From assembly GCA_036268995.1 (NCBI GenBank), contig DATATB010000074.1, forward strand, positions 49,303 through 113,302: a DNA stretch of 64,000 nucleotides, written 5' to 3'. The notes under the pieces are model-generated. The model ran no database searches. It saw only the letters and a list, made by a program, of their open reading frames with translations, and was not told where the DNA came from. A program made the position numbers and the translations under genes. Of the stretch, positions 7,135-15,525 are shown piece by piece. Positions within the stretch are counted from its first letter, which is position 1. Each line of letters starts with the position of its first letter. Source of the stretch: DATATB01 sp036268995. Its GTDB lineage: Bacteria; Planctomycetota; Planctomycetia; Pirellulales; PNKZ01.

Positions 7135-9342
7135 CTAGTCGGTGAGTAGCCGGTCGCCGGCCATCCGCCCCAGGCGATGGATGGGCGTGAATCCGACTTG
7201 GACGGCAGAGCGGCCGCTCGACGTCGTTCGGTAGACATCCGAGAAGGCCATCCGCCCAGTGGGCCGGCTCGACTGGTAGAAGAGTCCCACCCTGCCGTTG
7301 CTTTGCGGCAATTGGTCGGTAGGCAGGTAGCTCATAATGAAGCCGTCGACGAAACCCAGAATCCAGCGGTCGGTCCGGAGCAATCGTACTTGTACTGCCG
7401 GTCGATCCTGCAGGACCACGTTATGGAACAACATGGGCGAAAGCTTGCCGTCGCGCATCACGTGCCAATACCAACGCCCTTCGCGGAACGTCAACATGCC
7501 GTAATCGCGTTCTCCCTGGTAGTCGAAGAGCATTCCGCCGGTGCCGCTATTCGCTAATTTGAGATCGAGCTGGACCATGGTGTCCGCTGGCTTGCTGACG
7601 ACAAAGCCTGTCCCTTCCTTGAGATCGCCAGTCGGTGGCTCGCTGTACAGACCCTCGGAAGTTTTCCTGAAGCGCGTGTTGTGCAATTGAAACTCGACCG
7701 GCTCGCATCGCCCGCTTGTCCCAGGCGATTGAGCGATGGTTCCCAGATAGGCGACATCGTCGATGGCGTGCAGATACAGGCGGGTTGCTTCCGCTGGCGC
7801 CAAGAGATAGTGCCGCGACAGCGCCAAATCGACGCCGGCGGCTTTGGTCCATTCCAGGGAGTCGGGCTCGCCTGGTTTAAGAGGCGGCAGCGTCCCGCCA
7901 TAGGCGTATTCGGGGTGGCTGCTGAGAAACTTATGTGCCTTGTGGATAACGTCGTGGGCCAGCCGCGCGCTGGCCGGGACGTGCGCGCTGGCGAACGCCT
8001 CGACTCGCAACGTGTTGCCGGCACCAAGAACCACGAGATAGCCGGCCAGGGCCATCGCCGCGATTCGCCCCACCATCGACCTGGACGATCGCAGGGCATA
8101 CAGCCCCCAACCTAGCAGCAACGCGACAAAAAAGTTGGCGATTCCATAGTAATACGTGGCCTCTTCCAAGTAGTTCATTCCCCGCATGGCCCCGCGCAGC
8201 AGCCCAACTCCGAAGATCAGCCCGAACAGGCCGAGTATCGCGGTCAGCCCAATGCCGTACATCGCCTGATCGCGGTTTCTGCGCAGGTTTCTGAGGCACC
8301 ATGCCGCGGCGCAAAACAGCGCAAGAATGAGCCCGCCGCCGAGCCACTCGTTGGCCACGCCATGGATCGGGATGCCTAACATGCCGGATGGTGTTTGAAT
8401 CGCCCCCGACCATGGCCCAGCGAGGGTCGCGGTGACCAGTGCCGCGGCGTACTGCAAGACCTCATGAATGTTCGACCAATGCAGTTGCCGATCTTGGGCG
8501 TGAAACAATGGGCCAGGCTGATACCAGGCATAATCGGCCGCGTCGAGCAGGAAATAGAGCGATATGGCTGCCAACAGAGGACGTACCCAGCGGCGCGAAT
8601 CAATGGCCAATGGAGCGGATTCCGCCGCCAGTGGCCGCCAAAAATGCGTGACTGCCAAGGCGGGTAACAGCGCGCACTCGACGACGAGGGCGATCTCGTG
8701 GAACAGCGCTGCCGCCAGCAGCGAGGCCGCTGTGACCAGCATGCTCGAGCGCTGGGACCGCGAAACCAGCAGTCGCCGCAGCCCGATCGCCAAAAAAGCC
8801 GGCGCGAACAAGTAGCCAGAAATATGCCGCCAGGCAATCAACTCGACGCCCGTGAATTGGATGAGGTAGACCGAGGCCGCGAGAATCGCCCAACCTCGTG
8901 GCAACACGACCGAAAGCAGCCGGTAGCAACAGAACCCGGCAAACGCCTGAAACACGAAGCTGAGAAAGCCGACCGCAGCTCGGTTTTCTCGCAGGACAAT
9001 GTCTTCTAGCGCCAAAACGCCGAGAGTCAGTGGCCGGAAGATGTAATGGTCGCCCTGGGCGATGAAACGTGCCCGCGATAAGGATTTGACGTGCAGAAAC
9101 CAATCCCAATCGGATCCGACGAGGCCGCGCTCGGCAATGACGGACGGATGATCACGCTTCGGCAGGTCGTACAGATAGTTGCGGTAAACGAGCGACGTAA
9201 AAGCTAAAAAACCGACAAAAATCAGCAGCAGGGAGCGCCAATCGTCTCGCCCATAGCCGGCTTCGGCGCCCCGCTCGTTCATTTGGCCGGTTTGGGCACG
9301 GAACTGCCGCGGCTTCGAGCTCGGTGCAAGTAAAACAGACAT
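7135..9342 (-). CDS. polytopic membrane protein with C-terminal LamG/DUF1080-like domain
   Basis: The 735-residue protein starts with a short cytoplasmic segment, a first membrane helix (about residues 38-54) and then about ten further hydrophobic helices up to residue 440. Loops after helix 1 contain acidic and aromatic residues, as in GT-C glycosyltransferases and related membrane enzymes. After the last helix comes a soluble C-terminal region of about 290 residues. Its last third (VVSKPADTMVQLDLKL, GGMLFDYQGERDYGMLTF, GRVGLFYQSS) looks like a concanavalin-type jelly roll of the DUF1080 or LamG kind. I cannot name an activity. A surface-glycan role would fit but is inference. Confidence 0.7.
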   Translation of the reverse strand: MSVLLAPSSKPRQFRAQTGQMNERGAEAGYGRDDWRSLLLIFVGFLAFTSLVYRNYLYDLPKRDHPSVIAERGLVGSDWDWFLHVKSLSRARFIAQGDHYIFRPLTLGVLALEDIVLRENRAAVGFLSFVFQAFAGFCCYRLLSVVLPRGWAILAASVYLIQFTGVELIAWRHISGYLFAPAFLAIGLRRLLVSRSQRSSMLVTAASLLAAALFHEIALVVECALLPALAVTHFWRPLAAESAPLAIDSRRWVRPLLAAISLYFLLDAADYAWYQPGPLFHAQDRQLHWSNIHEVLQYAAALVTATLAGPWSGAIQTPSGMLGIPIHGVANEWLGGGLILALFCAAAWCLRNLRRNRDQAMYGIGLTAILGLFGLIFGVGLLRGAMRGMNYLEEATYYYGIANFFVALLLGWGLYALRSSRSMVGRIAAMALAGYLVVLGAGNTLRVEAFASAHVPASARLAHDVIHKAHKFLSSHPEYAYGGTLPPLKPGEPDSLEWTKAAGVDLALSRHYLLAPAEATRLYLHAIDDVAYLGTIAQSPGTSGRCEPVEFQLHNTRFRKTSEGLYSEPPTGDLKEGTGFVVSKPADTMVQLDLKLANSGTGGMLFDYQGERDYGMLTFREGRWYWHVMRDGKLSPMLFHNVVLQDRPAVQVRLLRTDRWILGFVDGFIMSYLPTDQLPQSNGRVGLFYQSSRPTGRMAFSDVYRTTSSGRSAVQVGFTPIHRLGRMAGDRLLTD

Positions 9343-9701
9343 TTCATGAGCTCCTGCCGGAAACTTTGCCCCCCGGGAGCCTTATATCGAATGCATTCAC
9401 TTACGCTCAATCCCAGTCTTTTACTGGCCGTTGCCATGCATGTTTTCGCATCATCGGCCACTGCGCCCCGTCGCTAGCAACCCCGCCCTGCTCTGCCAGC
9501 CGATTCGTCACCGTGCCGGATGGCGTTCGCAGGCCACACGACGTTTGGGGGGGCATTGGTCCGGAGTTCTACTCATTGAAAACTCGGGGCCGATCGGCCA
9601 AGCTTAAGCCGCGCGAACAAGCGGTAGACGCGGCGAAGGGGGTTTCGAGGCCTCCGGCCGGCTGGTCGCGGTCGAGTGGAACCCATATTTAAAGGTCCGG
9701 C
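9343..9701. other. intergenic region before the sugar-phosphate cluster
   Basis: About 360 bases without a credible gene. Base composition is less GC-rich in the first third. An open frame at 9324-9692 has no family signature and no ribosome site. An AAAGG at 9691-9695 precedes the ATG at 9702. The promoter for the downstream cluster may lie here, but I see no clear sigma70 pair. Confidence 0.4.
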
Positions 9702-10994
9702 ATGCGCAAAACACGCGATCTCGAACATCCGCGCGACGCGATTTTACGCTGTATCGAGCGGATTTACCGCTACCGCATGACGACCACCTCCGGTGGCAAC
9801 CTGTCGGTCCGCGAGGCCAGCGGCGATATCTGGATCACGCCGGCCCGCATCGACAAGGGCTCGCTTACCCGCGACCACATCGTCTGCTGCCGGTCCGACG
9901 GCACGCAGGGCGGCGGGCATTGCCCTTCGTCCGAGCTGCCGTTTCATCGGGCCATTTACCAGGCCCGGCCCGATATCCGCGGCATTGTCCATGCCCACCC
10001 GGTCGGGCTGGTGGCCTTCAGCATTGCCGGCCTCGTGCCCGACACCAGCGTGCTGTATCAGGCGTTCGACACCTGCGGCCGCGTGAGTTTTGCCCGCTAT
10101 GCGCTGCCCGGCAGCGAGGCGCTCGGGCGGAATATTGCCGAAGCGTTCGCGGCCGGCGCGGATTGCGTGGTGCTGGAGAATCATGGCGTGGTCACGGCCG
10201 GCACGAGCCTGCAAGCGGCGTTCGAGCGGTTCGAGACGTTGGAGTTCACCGCGGCCACGCTGCTCGAAGCTCGGCAGTTGGGCACGGCGCGCACGCTGGC
10301 GGCCGAGGAACTGGAGATCAAGCACCGTGCGCCGGCCGGCCATGCCCTGCTGCGTGCCGGCGAAGCCACGAGCCACGAGAAGGAGCTGCGGCGCGAGCTG
10401 AGCGAGTTTGTGCGCCGCGCATATCGTCAGCGGTTGATGATCAGCACCGAAGGCGCCTTTTCCGCACGGTTAGAAGATGATGCGTTTTTGATTACGCCAC
10501 ACGCGGTCGATCGCGATCGGCTCGAGCCGGGCGAGGTCGTGCTGGTGCGGGCCGGCGCGGCTGAAGAAGGACGCATGGCCAGCAACAACGCCCGCGTGCA
10601 TCGGGCGATTTACGCCCGGCATCCGGAAATTTCGTCGATCATCAATGCTTATCCGGTTAGCGCCACGGCTTTCAGCCTCACCGGCGCGGCGCTCGACGCG
10701 CGCACGATTCCAGAAAGTTATTTGTTACTGCGCGAGATTCAGCGGCTGCCACGGGCAGTGCAATACTCGGATCCGGATGCGGTGGGTGCCGCCGCGTCGC
10801 TTGCCAATCCGATCACGATCTTGGAAAACGACGGCGTGCAGATCTGCGGCACCAGCGTGCTGGACGCCTTCGATCGGCTGGAAGTGCTGGAGTCGACGGC
10901 CCGCGCGATCATTCGTGCCCGTTCGCTGGGAGACCTCGTGCCGCTGTCGGCCGAGGCGATTGCCGAGCTGCGCAAGGCCTTCCAAGTTGATTAA
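9702..10994 (+). CDS. tandem class II aldolase/adducin-like protein with a degenerate second domain
   Basis: Two class II aldolase domains lie in one 430-residue chain. Domain 1 (about 5-205) has the family's features: TSGGNLSVR, SSELPFHRAIY with the catalytic-type Glu, the zinc ligands in HAHP and the third His in LENHGVV. Domain 2 (about 225-425) keeps the fold pattern (EGAFSARL, NARVHRAIYARHP) but reads NAYP in place of HAHP and ENDGV in place of ENHGV, so both zinc sites and the Glu are lost. The real enzyme would be a sugar-phosphate aldolase or epimerase acting on, for example, fuculose- or ribulose-phosphates. The gene opens the sugar-phosphate cluster and lies 85 bases before gnd. Confidence 0.88.
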   Translation: MRKTRDLEHPRDAILRCIERIYRYRMTTTSGGNLSVREASGDIWITPARIDKGSLTRDHIVCCRSDGTQGGGHCPSSELPFHRAIYQARPDIRGIVHAHPVGLVAFSIAGLVPDTSVLYQAFDTCGRVSFARYALPGSEALGRNIAEAFAAGADCVVLENHGVVTAGTSLQAAFERFETLEFTAATLLEARQLGTARTLAAEELEIKHRAPAGHALLRAGEATSHEKELRRELSEFVRRAYRQRLMISTEGAFSARLEDDAFLITPHAVDRDRLEPGEVVLVRAGAAEEGRMASNNARVHRAIYARHPEISSIINAYPVSATAFSLTGAALDARTIPESYLLLREIQRLPRAVQYSDPDAVGAAASLANPITILENDGVQICGTSVLDAFDRLEVLESTARAIIRARSLGDLVPLSAEAIAELRKAFQVD

Positions 10995-11079
10995 GACGGT
11001 TGACTAACGCACACGATTCATTCAGAACAAGGCGGCGCGGGGCCTGGGGACGGCGGAGCAAAAAAGGAGTTTGAGCGCT

Positions 11080-12099
11080 ATGCAATTGGGAATGATCGGC
11101 CTGGGACGAATGGGTTCGAACATGGTTCGCCGGCTGATGAAAGCCGGGCACGAATGCGTGGTCTACGACGTGCACGCCGACGCGGTGGCCCAATTGGTGA
11201 AAGAGGGCGCGGTCGGCGCCAAGTCGCTCGATGAACTGGTGCAAAAACTGCGCAAGCAGCGGGCCATCTGGCTGATGGTGCCGGCCGCCGTGGTCGATCG
11301 CAGCATTGCCGACCTGCAATCGCGGCTCGAGCGCGACGATATTCTGATCGACGGCGGCAATTCGTATTACATCGACGACATTCGCCGCGCCGGCGAACTG
11401 CGCGAAAAAGGGATTCATTACGTCGACGTGGGCACCAGCGGCGGCGTGTGGGGTTTGGAGCGCGGCTATTGCGAGATGATCGGCGGCGAAGCGGCGATCG
11501 TGAAGCATTTGGATCCGATCTTTGCGACGCTGGCGCCATCAATGGATGCCGCCCCGCGCACGCCCGGCCGCGAGGGCATCGGCGGCACGGCCGAGAAGGG
11601 CTATCTGCACTGCGGACCCAATGGGGCCGGCCATTTTGTCAAAATGGTGCATAACGGTATCGAGTACGGCGTGATGGCCGCGTATGCCGAGGGGCTGAAC
11701 ATCCTGCGGCATGCCAACGTCGGCCACCAGCAGCAGGAGAGCGATGCGGAGACCACGCCGCTGCGCGATCCCGAGCTGTATCAGTACGACCTGAACCTGC
11801 GCGACATTACCGAAGTCTGGCGTCGCGGCAGCGTCATCGCTTCGTGGCTGCTGGATCTGACCGCCGCCTCGCTGGTCAAGGACGAGGAACTGTCCGATTT
11901 CACCGGGCGCGTGTCCGACTCGGGCGAAGGCCGCTGGACGATCAAGGCCGCCATCGACGAGGCCGTGCCCGCGCCAGTGCTGACGGCCGCCTTGTTCGAG
12001 CGGTTTTCCAGCCGCGGCGAGGCCGATTACGGGGATCGTCTGTTGTCGGCCATGCGATTGCAGTTCGGGGGCCACATGGAGAAGAAGGCCGCTAAATAA
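11080..12099 (+). CDS. gnd: 6-phosphogluconate dehydrogenase, decarboxylating (short GndA type)
   Basis: This enzyme converts 6-phosphogluconate to ribulose-5-phosphate and CO2 with NAD(P). The 339-residue protein has the dinucleotide loop GLGRMGSNMVRRL at the N-terminus, DGGNSYYIDD, the substrate motif GTSGGVWGLERGYCEMIGG and the catalytic KMVHNGIEYG. Its length fits the short, mostly NAD-linked family rather than the 470-residue enteric one. The start at 11080 is set by GGAG ten bases upstream; a TTG at 11071 would leave no spacing. zwf follows 48 bases later, giving both oxidative pentose phosphate dehydrogenases in order on one strand. Confidence 0.95.
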   Translation: MQLGMIGLGRMGSNMVRRLMKAGHECVVYDVHADAVAQLVKEGAVGAKSLDELVQKLRKQRAIWLMVPAAVVDRSIADLQSRLERDDILIDGGNSYYIDDIRRAGELREKGIHYVDVGTSGGVWGLERGYCEMIGGEAAIVKHLDPIFATLAPSMDAAPRTPGREGIGGTAEKGYLHCGPNGAGHFVKMVHNGIEYGVMAAYAEGLNILRHANVGHQQQESDAETTPLRDPELYQYDLNLRDITEVWRRGSVIASWLLDLTAASLVKDEELSDFTGRVSDSGEGRWTIKAAIDEAVPAPVLTAALFERFSSRGEADYGDRLLSAMRLQFGGHMEKKAAK

Positions 12100-12147
12100 A
12101 GCGTTGAAACTTTCCCGCGGGGCCTGGAAAACTCAAGGAGTGGTGGC

Positions 12148-13527
12148 GTGAATGCTCAAAAATCCGACGCCCTGGTTTTCTTCGGAGCCACCGGCGATCT
12201 GGCCTATAAAAAGATTTTCCCAGCCCTGCAATCGATGGCGCGCCGCGGGCATCTGGACGTGCCGGTGATCGGCGTGGCCAAAGCCGGCTGGAATCTGGAT
12301 AAGCTGCGCGAGCGGGCGCGAGACAGCCTGGAAAAGCACGGCGGCGTCGACGAGCACGCCTTCGCAACGCTCTGCGACCGCATGCGCTACGTCGACGGCG
12401 ATTACCAGGACGCCGAAACCTTCAAAAGGCTGCGCACCGCGTTGGGCCCCGCCAAGCACCCGGCCCATTACCTGGCGATTCCGCCCAACTTGTTTCCCGT
12501 CGTGGTCGACCAGCTTGGCAAATCCGGCTGCGCCCAGGGCGCGCGGGTCATCGTGGAAAAACCCTTCGGCCGCGACCTGGCCAGCGCACAAAAACTGAAT
12601 CAGACGCTACTGAGCAATTTCGACGAGGCGTCGATCTTTCGCATCGACCACTACCTGGGCAAGGACCCGGTGCAGAACCTGCTCTTTTTTCGCTTCGCCA
12701 ATTCGTTTCTCGAGCCGGTCTGGAACCGCAACCACGTCTCGAGCATGCAGATTACGATGGCCGAGAGTTTCGGCGTCGAGGGGCGCGGGGCGTTTTACGA
12801 AGAGGCCGGCACCATTCGCGACGTCGTCGAAAATCACCTACTGCAAATCCTCGCCAACTTGACGATGGAACCGCCGGTGGGCACCGACAGCGAGTCGATC
12901 CGCGACGAAAAGACCAAGATCCTCAAGGCCATTCCGCCGTTGGGACCCGGCTCGGTGGTCCGCGGGCAGTTCAAGGGCTATCGCGACGAAAAGGGCGTGG
13001 CGCCCGAATCGCAGGTCGAGACCTTCGCGGCGATGCGCATGGAAATTCATTCGTGGCGCTGGCAAGGCGTGCCGTTTTCCATTCGGGCCGGCAAGAAGCT
13101 GCCGGTCACCTGCACCGAGGTGATCGTCGAGTTCCGCTCGCCGCCGCCCTTGTTTGTCCGCACGCGACACCCCAACTATCTGCGCTTCCGCGTGAGTCCC
13201 GACGTGACCATCGGCCTGGCGGCGCTGACCAAGCAGCCCGGCGAAGAAATGATCGGCAACCAGGTCGAACTGCTGGCTACGCACCATTCTCGCACGGGCG
13301 AAATGGATGCCTACGAGCGGCTGTTGGGCGACGCCATGCACGGCGATCCCACGCTGTTTGCTCGCGAAGACTATGTCGAGGCGGCCTGGAAGATCGTCGA
13401 TCCCATCCTGAACAACAAGACGCCGCTGTTTTTCTACGAGCCCAATACGTGGGGCCCGACCGAAGTCGAGAGCCGGATTGTGCCGCCCCGTGGCTGGCAC
13501 GATCCGCAAGTCCCCGAGCCGGTCTAG
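12148..13527 (+). CDS. zwf: glucose-6-phosphate 1-dehydrogenase
   Basis: This enzyme oxidises glucose-6-phosphate to 6-phosphogluconolactone. The sequence has the coenzyme loop FFGATGDLAYKKIFPAL, EKPFGRDL, and the signature RIDHYLGKDPVQN carrying the catalytic His and Lys. At 459 residues it is slightly shorter than the enteric enzyme. The start is a GTG with AAGGAG upstream. No 6-phosphogluconolactonase gene (pgl) is seen nearby, so that step is either encoded elsewhere or spontaneous. An inverted repeat with perfect 25-base arms follows between this gene and rpiA. Confidence 0.96.
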   Translation: MNAQKSDALVFFGATGDLAYKKIFPALQSMARRGHLDVPVIGVAKAGWNLDKLRERARDSLEKHGGVDEHAFATLCDRMRYVDGDYQDAETFKRLRTALGPAKHPAHYLAIPPNLFPVVVDQLGKSGCAQGARVIVEKPFGRDLASAQKLNQTLLSNFDEASIFRIDHYLGKDPVQNLLFFRFANSFLEPVWNRNHVSSMQITMAESFGVEGRGAFYEEAGTIRDVVENHLLQILANLTMEPPVGTDSESIRDEKTKILKAIPPLGPGSVVRGQFKGYRDEKGVAPESQVETFAAMRMEIHSWRWQGVPFSIRAGKKLPVTCTEVIVEFRSPPPLFVRTRHPNYLRFRVSPDVTIGLAALTKQPGEEMIGNQVELLATHHSRTGEMDAYERLLGDAMHGDPTLFAREDYVEAAWKIVDPILNNKTPLFFYEPNTWGPTEVESRIVPPRGWHDPQVPEPV

Positions 13528-13537
13528 ACTGAATTCT

Positions 13538-13594
13538 GGGAGGGCGAGGCTCCTGCCGAGCCGCATGATGGCTCGGCAGGAGCCTCGCCCTCCC
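13538..13594. repeat. palindromic element, family A, copy 1 (25-bp arms)
   Basis: Two perfect 25-base inverted arms (13538-13562 and 13570-13594) are separated by 7 bases. The arms begin GGGAGGGCGAGGCTCCTGCC. Identical arms with a different 24-base loop occur at 41903-41976. The element lies between zwf and rpiA inside the cluster, so it could weaken read-through or protect mRNA. No T-run follows. Confidence 0.85.
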
Positions 13595-13627
13595 GCTACG
13601 TGAAAACCCTTGTTATGAGGATTGCGC

Positions 13628-14320
13628 ATGGGTCCATCGTCCTCCGGGCTGCGGGCGATCGCCGCACGTGCCTTGGAGTACGTGACCGACGGAGACGTCG
13701 TGGGCTTGGGCACCGGTCATGCGGCCACCGCGTTCATCGAGGCCCTGGGCCAGCGCGTGGCTGATGGCTTGGGCATTCGCGGCATCGCCACCAGCGAGGC
13801 TACGGCCGAACTGGCCGGCCGCTTGGGCATTCGGCTGACGAATTTCGCCGAAGCGGACACAATCGACGTCGACGTGGACGGCGCCGACGAAGTCGATCCG
13901 CAGTTGAATCTCATCAAGGGCTATGGCGCGGCGCTACTGCGTGAGAAGGTCGTGGCTTCGGCCAGCCGACGCGTGGTGATCCTCGTCGGTCCAGAAAAGC
14001 TCGTGCCCGTATTGGGCTCGCGCGGCAAGCTGCCGGTGGAGGTCGTGCCCTTCGGCCTCGCCTGGTGTGCGCGCCAACTGGAGCGGCTCGGCCTTTCCTC
14101 CGAGCCGCGCAGGACCGCCGACGGCGGTTTGCTGCTGACGGACAACGGCAATGCGATCCTCGATTGCCGCGTGGGCCCCATCGACGATCCGGCGCAACTC
14201 GACCAGCAATTGCGTGCCATTCCCGGCGTCGCCGGCACCGGGTTGTTCATCGCCACGGCCCACACCGTGCTCGTCGATCGTGGCGACCACGTGGAAGCCC
14301 GCCACCGGAGCGGCGCATGA
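13628..14320 (+). CDS. rpiA: ribose-5-phosphate isomerase A
   Basis: This enzyme interconverts ribulose-5-phosphate and ribose-5-phosphate. The 230-residue protein shows GLGTGHAA (phosphate loop), ATSEATAELA, DVDGADEVDPQLNLIKG with the catalytic Asp residues, and REKVVASAS with the catalytic Glu. All are standard for RpiA. ATG 13628 is preferred, with GAGG seven bases upstream. Its stop overlaps the ackA start (ATGA at 14317-14320), so the two are translationally coupled. Confidence 0.96.
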   Translation: MGPSSSGLRAIAARALEYVTDGDVVGLGTGHAATAFIEALGQRVADGLGIRGIATSEATAELAGRLGIRLTNFAEADTIDVDVDGADEVDPQLNLIKGYGAALLREKVVASASRRVVILVGPEKLVPVLGSRGKLPVEVVPFGLAWCARQLERLGLSSEPRRTADGGLLLTDNGNAILDCRVGPIDDPAQLDQQLRAIPGVAGTGLFIATAHTVLVDRGDHVEARHRSGA

Positions 14321-15525
14321 GCGGTTCCGTGCTCTCCGTCAACGGCGGCTCCTCCAGCATCAAGTTCGCCCTCTATAAAAGGGGTCAGAACTATTTTTCG
14401 CAGAAAAATAGTTCTGACCCCTTTATTTCGGGGCAGATCGAGCGGATCGGGTCGGCGGAGGCGCGGCTGCGGGTCGGGGACGAGCGGCGGGCGGTCGCGG
14501 CGGCCGATCATGCGCAGGCGGTGCTGCGGTTGGTCGAGTGGTTTCAAGAGCACGGCGGGCTGGACGACGTGGCGGCCATCGGGCATCGCATCGTGCACGG
14601 CGGACAGCACTACGTGCAGCCGGCGCGGGTCACGCCCGAAATGCTGGCAGAGCTCAAGCGGCTGGTGCCGATCGATCCGACGCACCTGCCCGGCGAGATC
14701 GCGCTCATCGAGGCCTTCGAGCGCCACCTGCCCAAGGTGCCGCAAGTGGCCTGTTTCGACACGGCCTTTCATCGCCAACTGCCGCGCGTGGCCTGGCTGC
14801 TGCCGCTTCCCCGCCGTTACGCGGCGCAGGGCGTGCGGCGCTACGGCTTTCACGGCTTGTCGTTCACCTATCTGATGGCCGAGCTCGCGCGTTTGGATCC
14901 GGCGGCGGCTGGCGGCCGCGTGGTGCTGGCCCATCTCGGGTCGGGAGCGAGCATGGCGGCCGTGCGCGGCGGCCAGCCGATCGACACCACCATGTCGTTC
15001 ACGCCGGCCGCCGGCCTGGTGATGGGCACGCGCACCGGCGACATCGATGCTGGCGTGCTCACGTACTTGATGCGGACCGAGGGGCTGAACGCCGATCAAA
15101 TCGACGACCTGGTGAACCATCAATCCGGCCTGCTGGGCATGTCCGAGACCAGCGCCGACATGCGCGATTTGCAAGCACGCCGCCACGAAGATCCACGGGC
15201 CGACGACGCAGTGACCGGCTTTTGCTATTCGGCCCGCAAATGGATCGGAGCACTGACCGCGATCCTGGGCGGAATCGAGACTCTGGTGTTCAGCGGCGGC
15301 ATCGGCGAGAACGCGCCGGCTGTCCGAGCCGAAATCTGCCAGGGGCTCGAACATCTCGGCATGCGCTTGGACGCCGGGCGCAATGAACAGACCGAAGCGG
15401 TGATTTCGTCCGGCGAGAGCCCCTGCTGCGTGCGGGTTATCCACACCAATGAGGAAGCGGTGATCGTGGAACAGGTGCGGCAATTGATCGCCGGCCCATC
15501 GGTAAAGAAAGGCAGCACGGCATGA
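14317..15525 (+). CDS. ackA: acetate kinase (with an inserted palindromic element)
   Basis: This enzyme makes ATP and acetate from acetyl phosphate, the product of the phosphoketolase encoded next. Catalytic landmarks are all present in the 402-residue chain: VNGGSSSIKF at the N-terminus, GHRIVHGG, FDTAFH, GFHGLSF, GTRTGDID and NEEAVI. Between SSSIKFALY and SGQIERIGS the sequence is longer than in typical AckA. These extra residues (KRGQNYFSQKNSSDPF) are encoded by a 47-base palindrome (14378-14424). The site is the beta-hairpin region near the N-terminus and away from most catalytic residues, so the enzyme may remain active. Both ends of the gene overlap neighbours by ATGA. Confidence 0.95.
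   Translation: MSGSVLSVNGGSSSIKFALYKRGQNYFSQKNSSDPFISGQIERIGSAEARLRVGDERRAVAAADHAQAVLRLVEWFQEHGGLDDVAAIGHRIVHGGQHYVQPARVTPEMLAELKRLVPIDPTHLPGEIALIEAFERHLPKVPQVACFDTAFHRQLPRVAWLLPLPRRYAAQGVRRYGFHGLSFTYLMAELARLDPAAAGGRVVLAHLGSGASMAAVRGGQPIDTTMSFTPAAGLVMGTRTGDIDAGVLTYLMRTEGLNADQIDDLVNHQSGLLGMSETSADMRDLQARRHEDPRADDAVTGFCYSARKWIGALTAILGGIETLVFSGGIGENAPAVRAEICQGLEHLGMRLDAGRNEQTEAVISSGESPCCVRVIHTNEEAVIVEQVRQLIAGPSVKKGSTA
14378..14424. repeat. 47-bp palindromic element inside ackA
   Basis: Perfect 21-base inverted arms begin AAAGGGGTCAGAACTATTTT (14378-14398 and 14404-14424), with a 5-base loop CGCAG. The AT-rich core stands out against the GC-rich surroundings. The frame remains open through the element. 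Sequences with a GGGGTCAGAACTATTTTT-type arm are, from memory, recurrent short repeats in other bacterial genomes; this needs a database check. Confidence 0.85.

Noticed and set aside
13921..15483. 520-residue minus-strand open frame
   Set aside because: It is antisense to rpiA and ackA, which are certain; no family match is seen in it.
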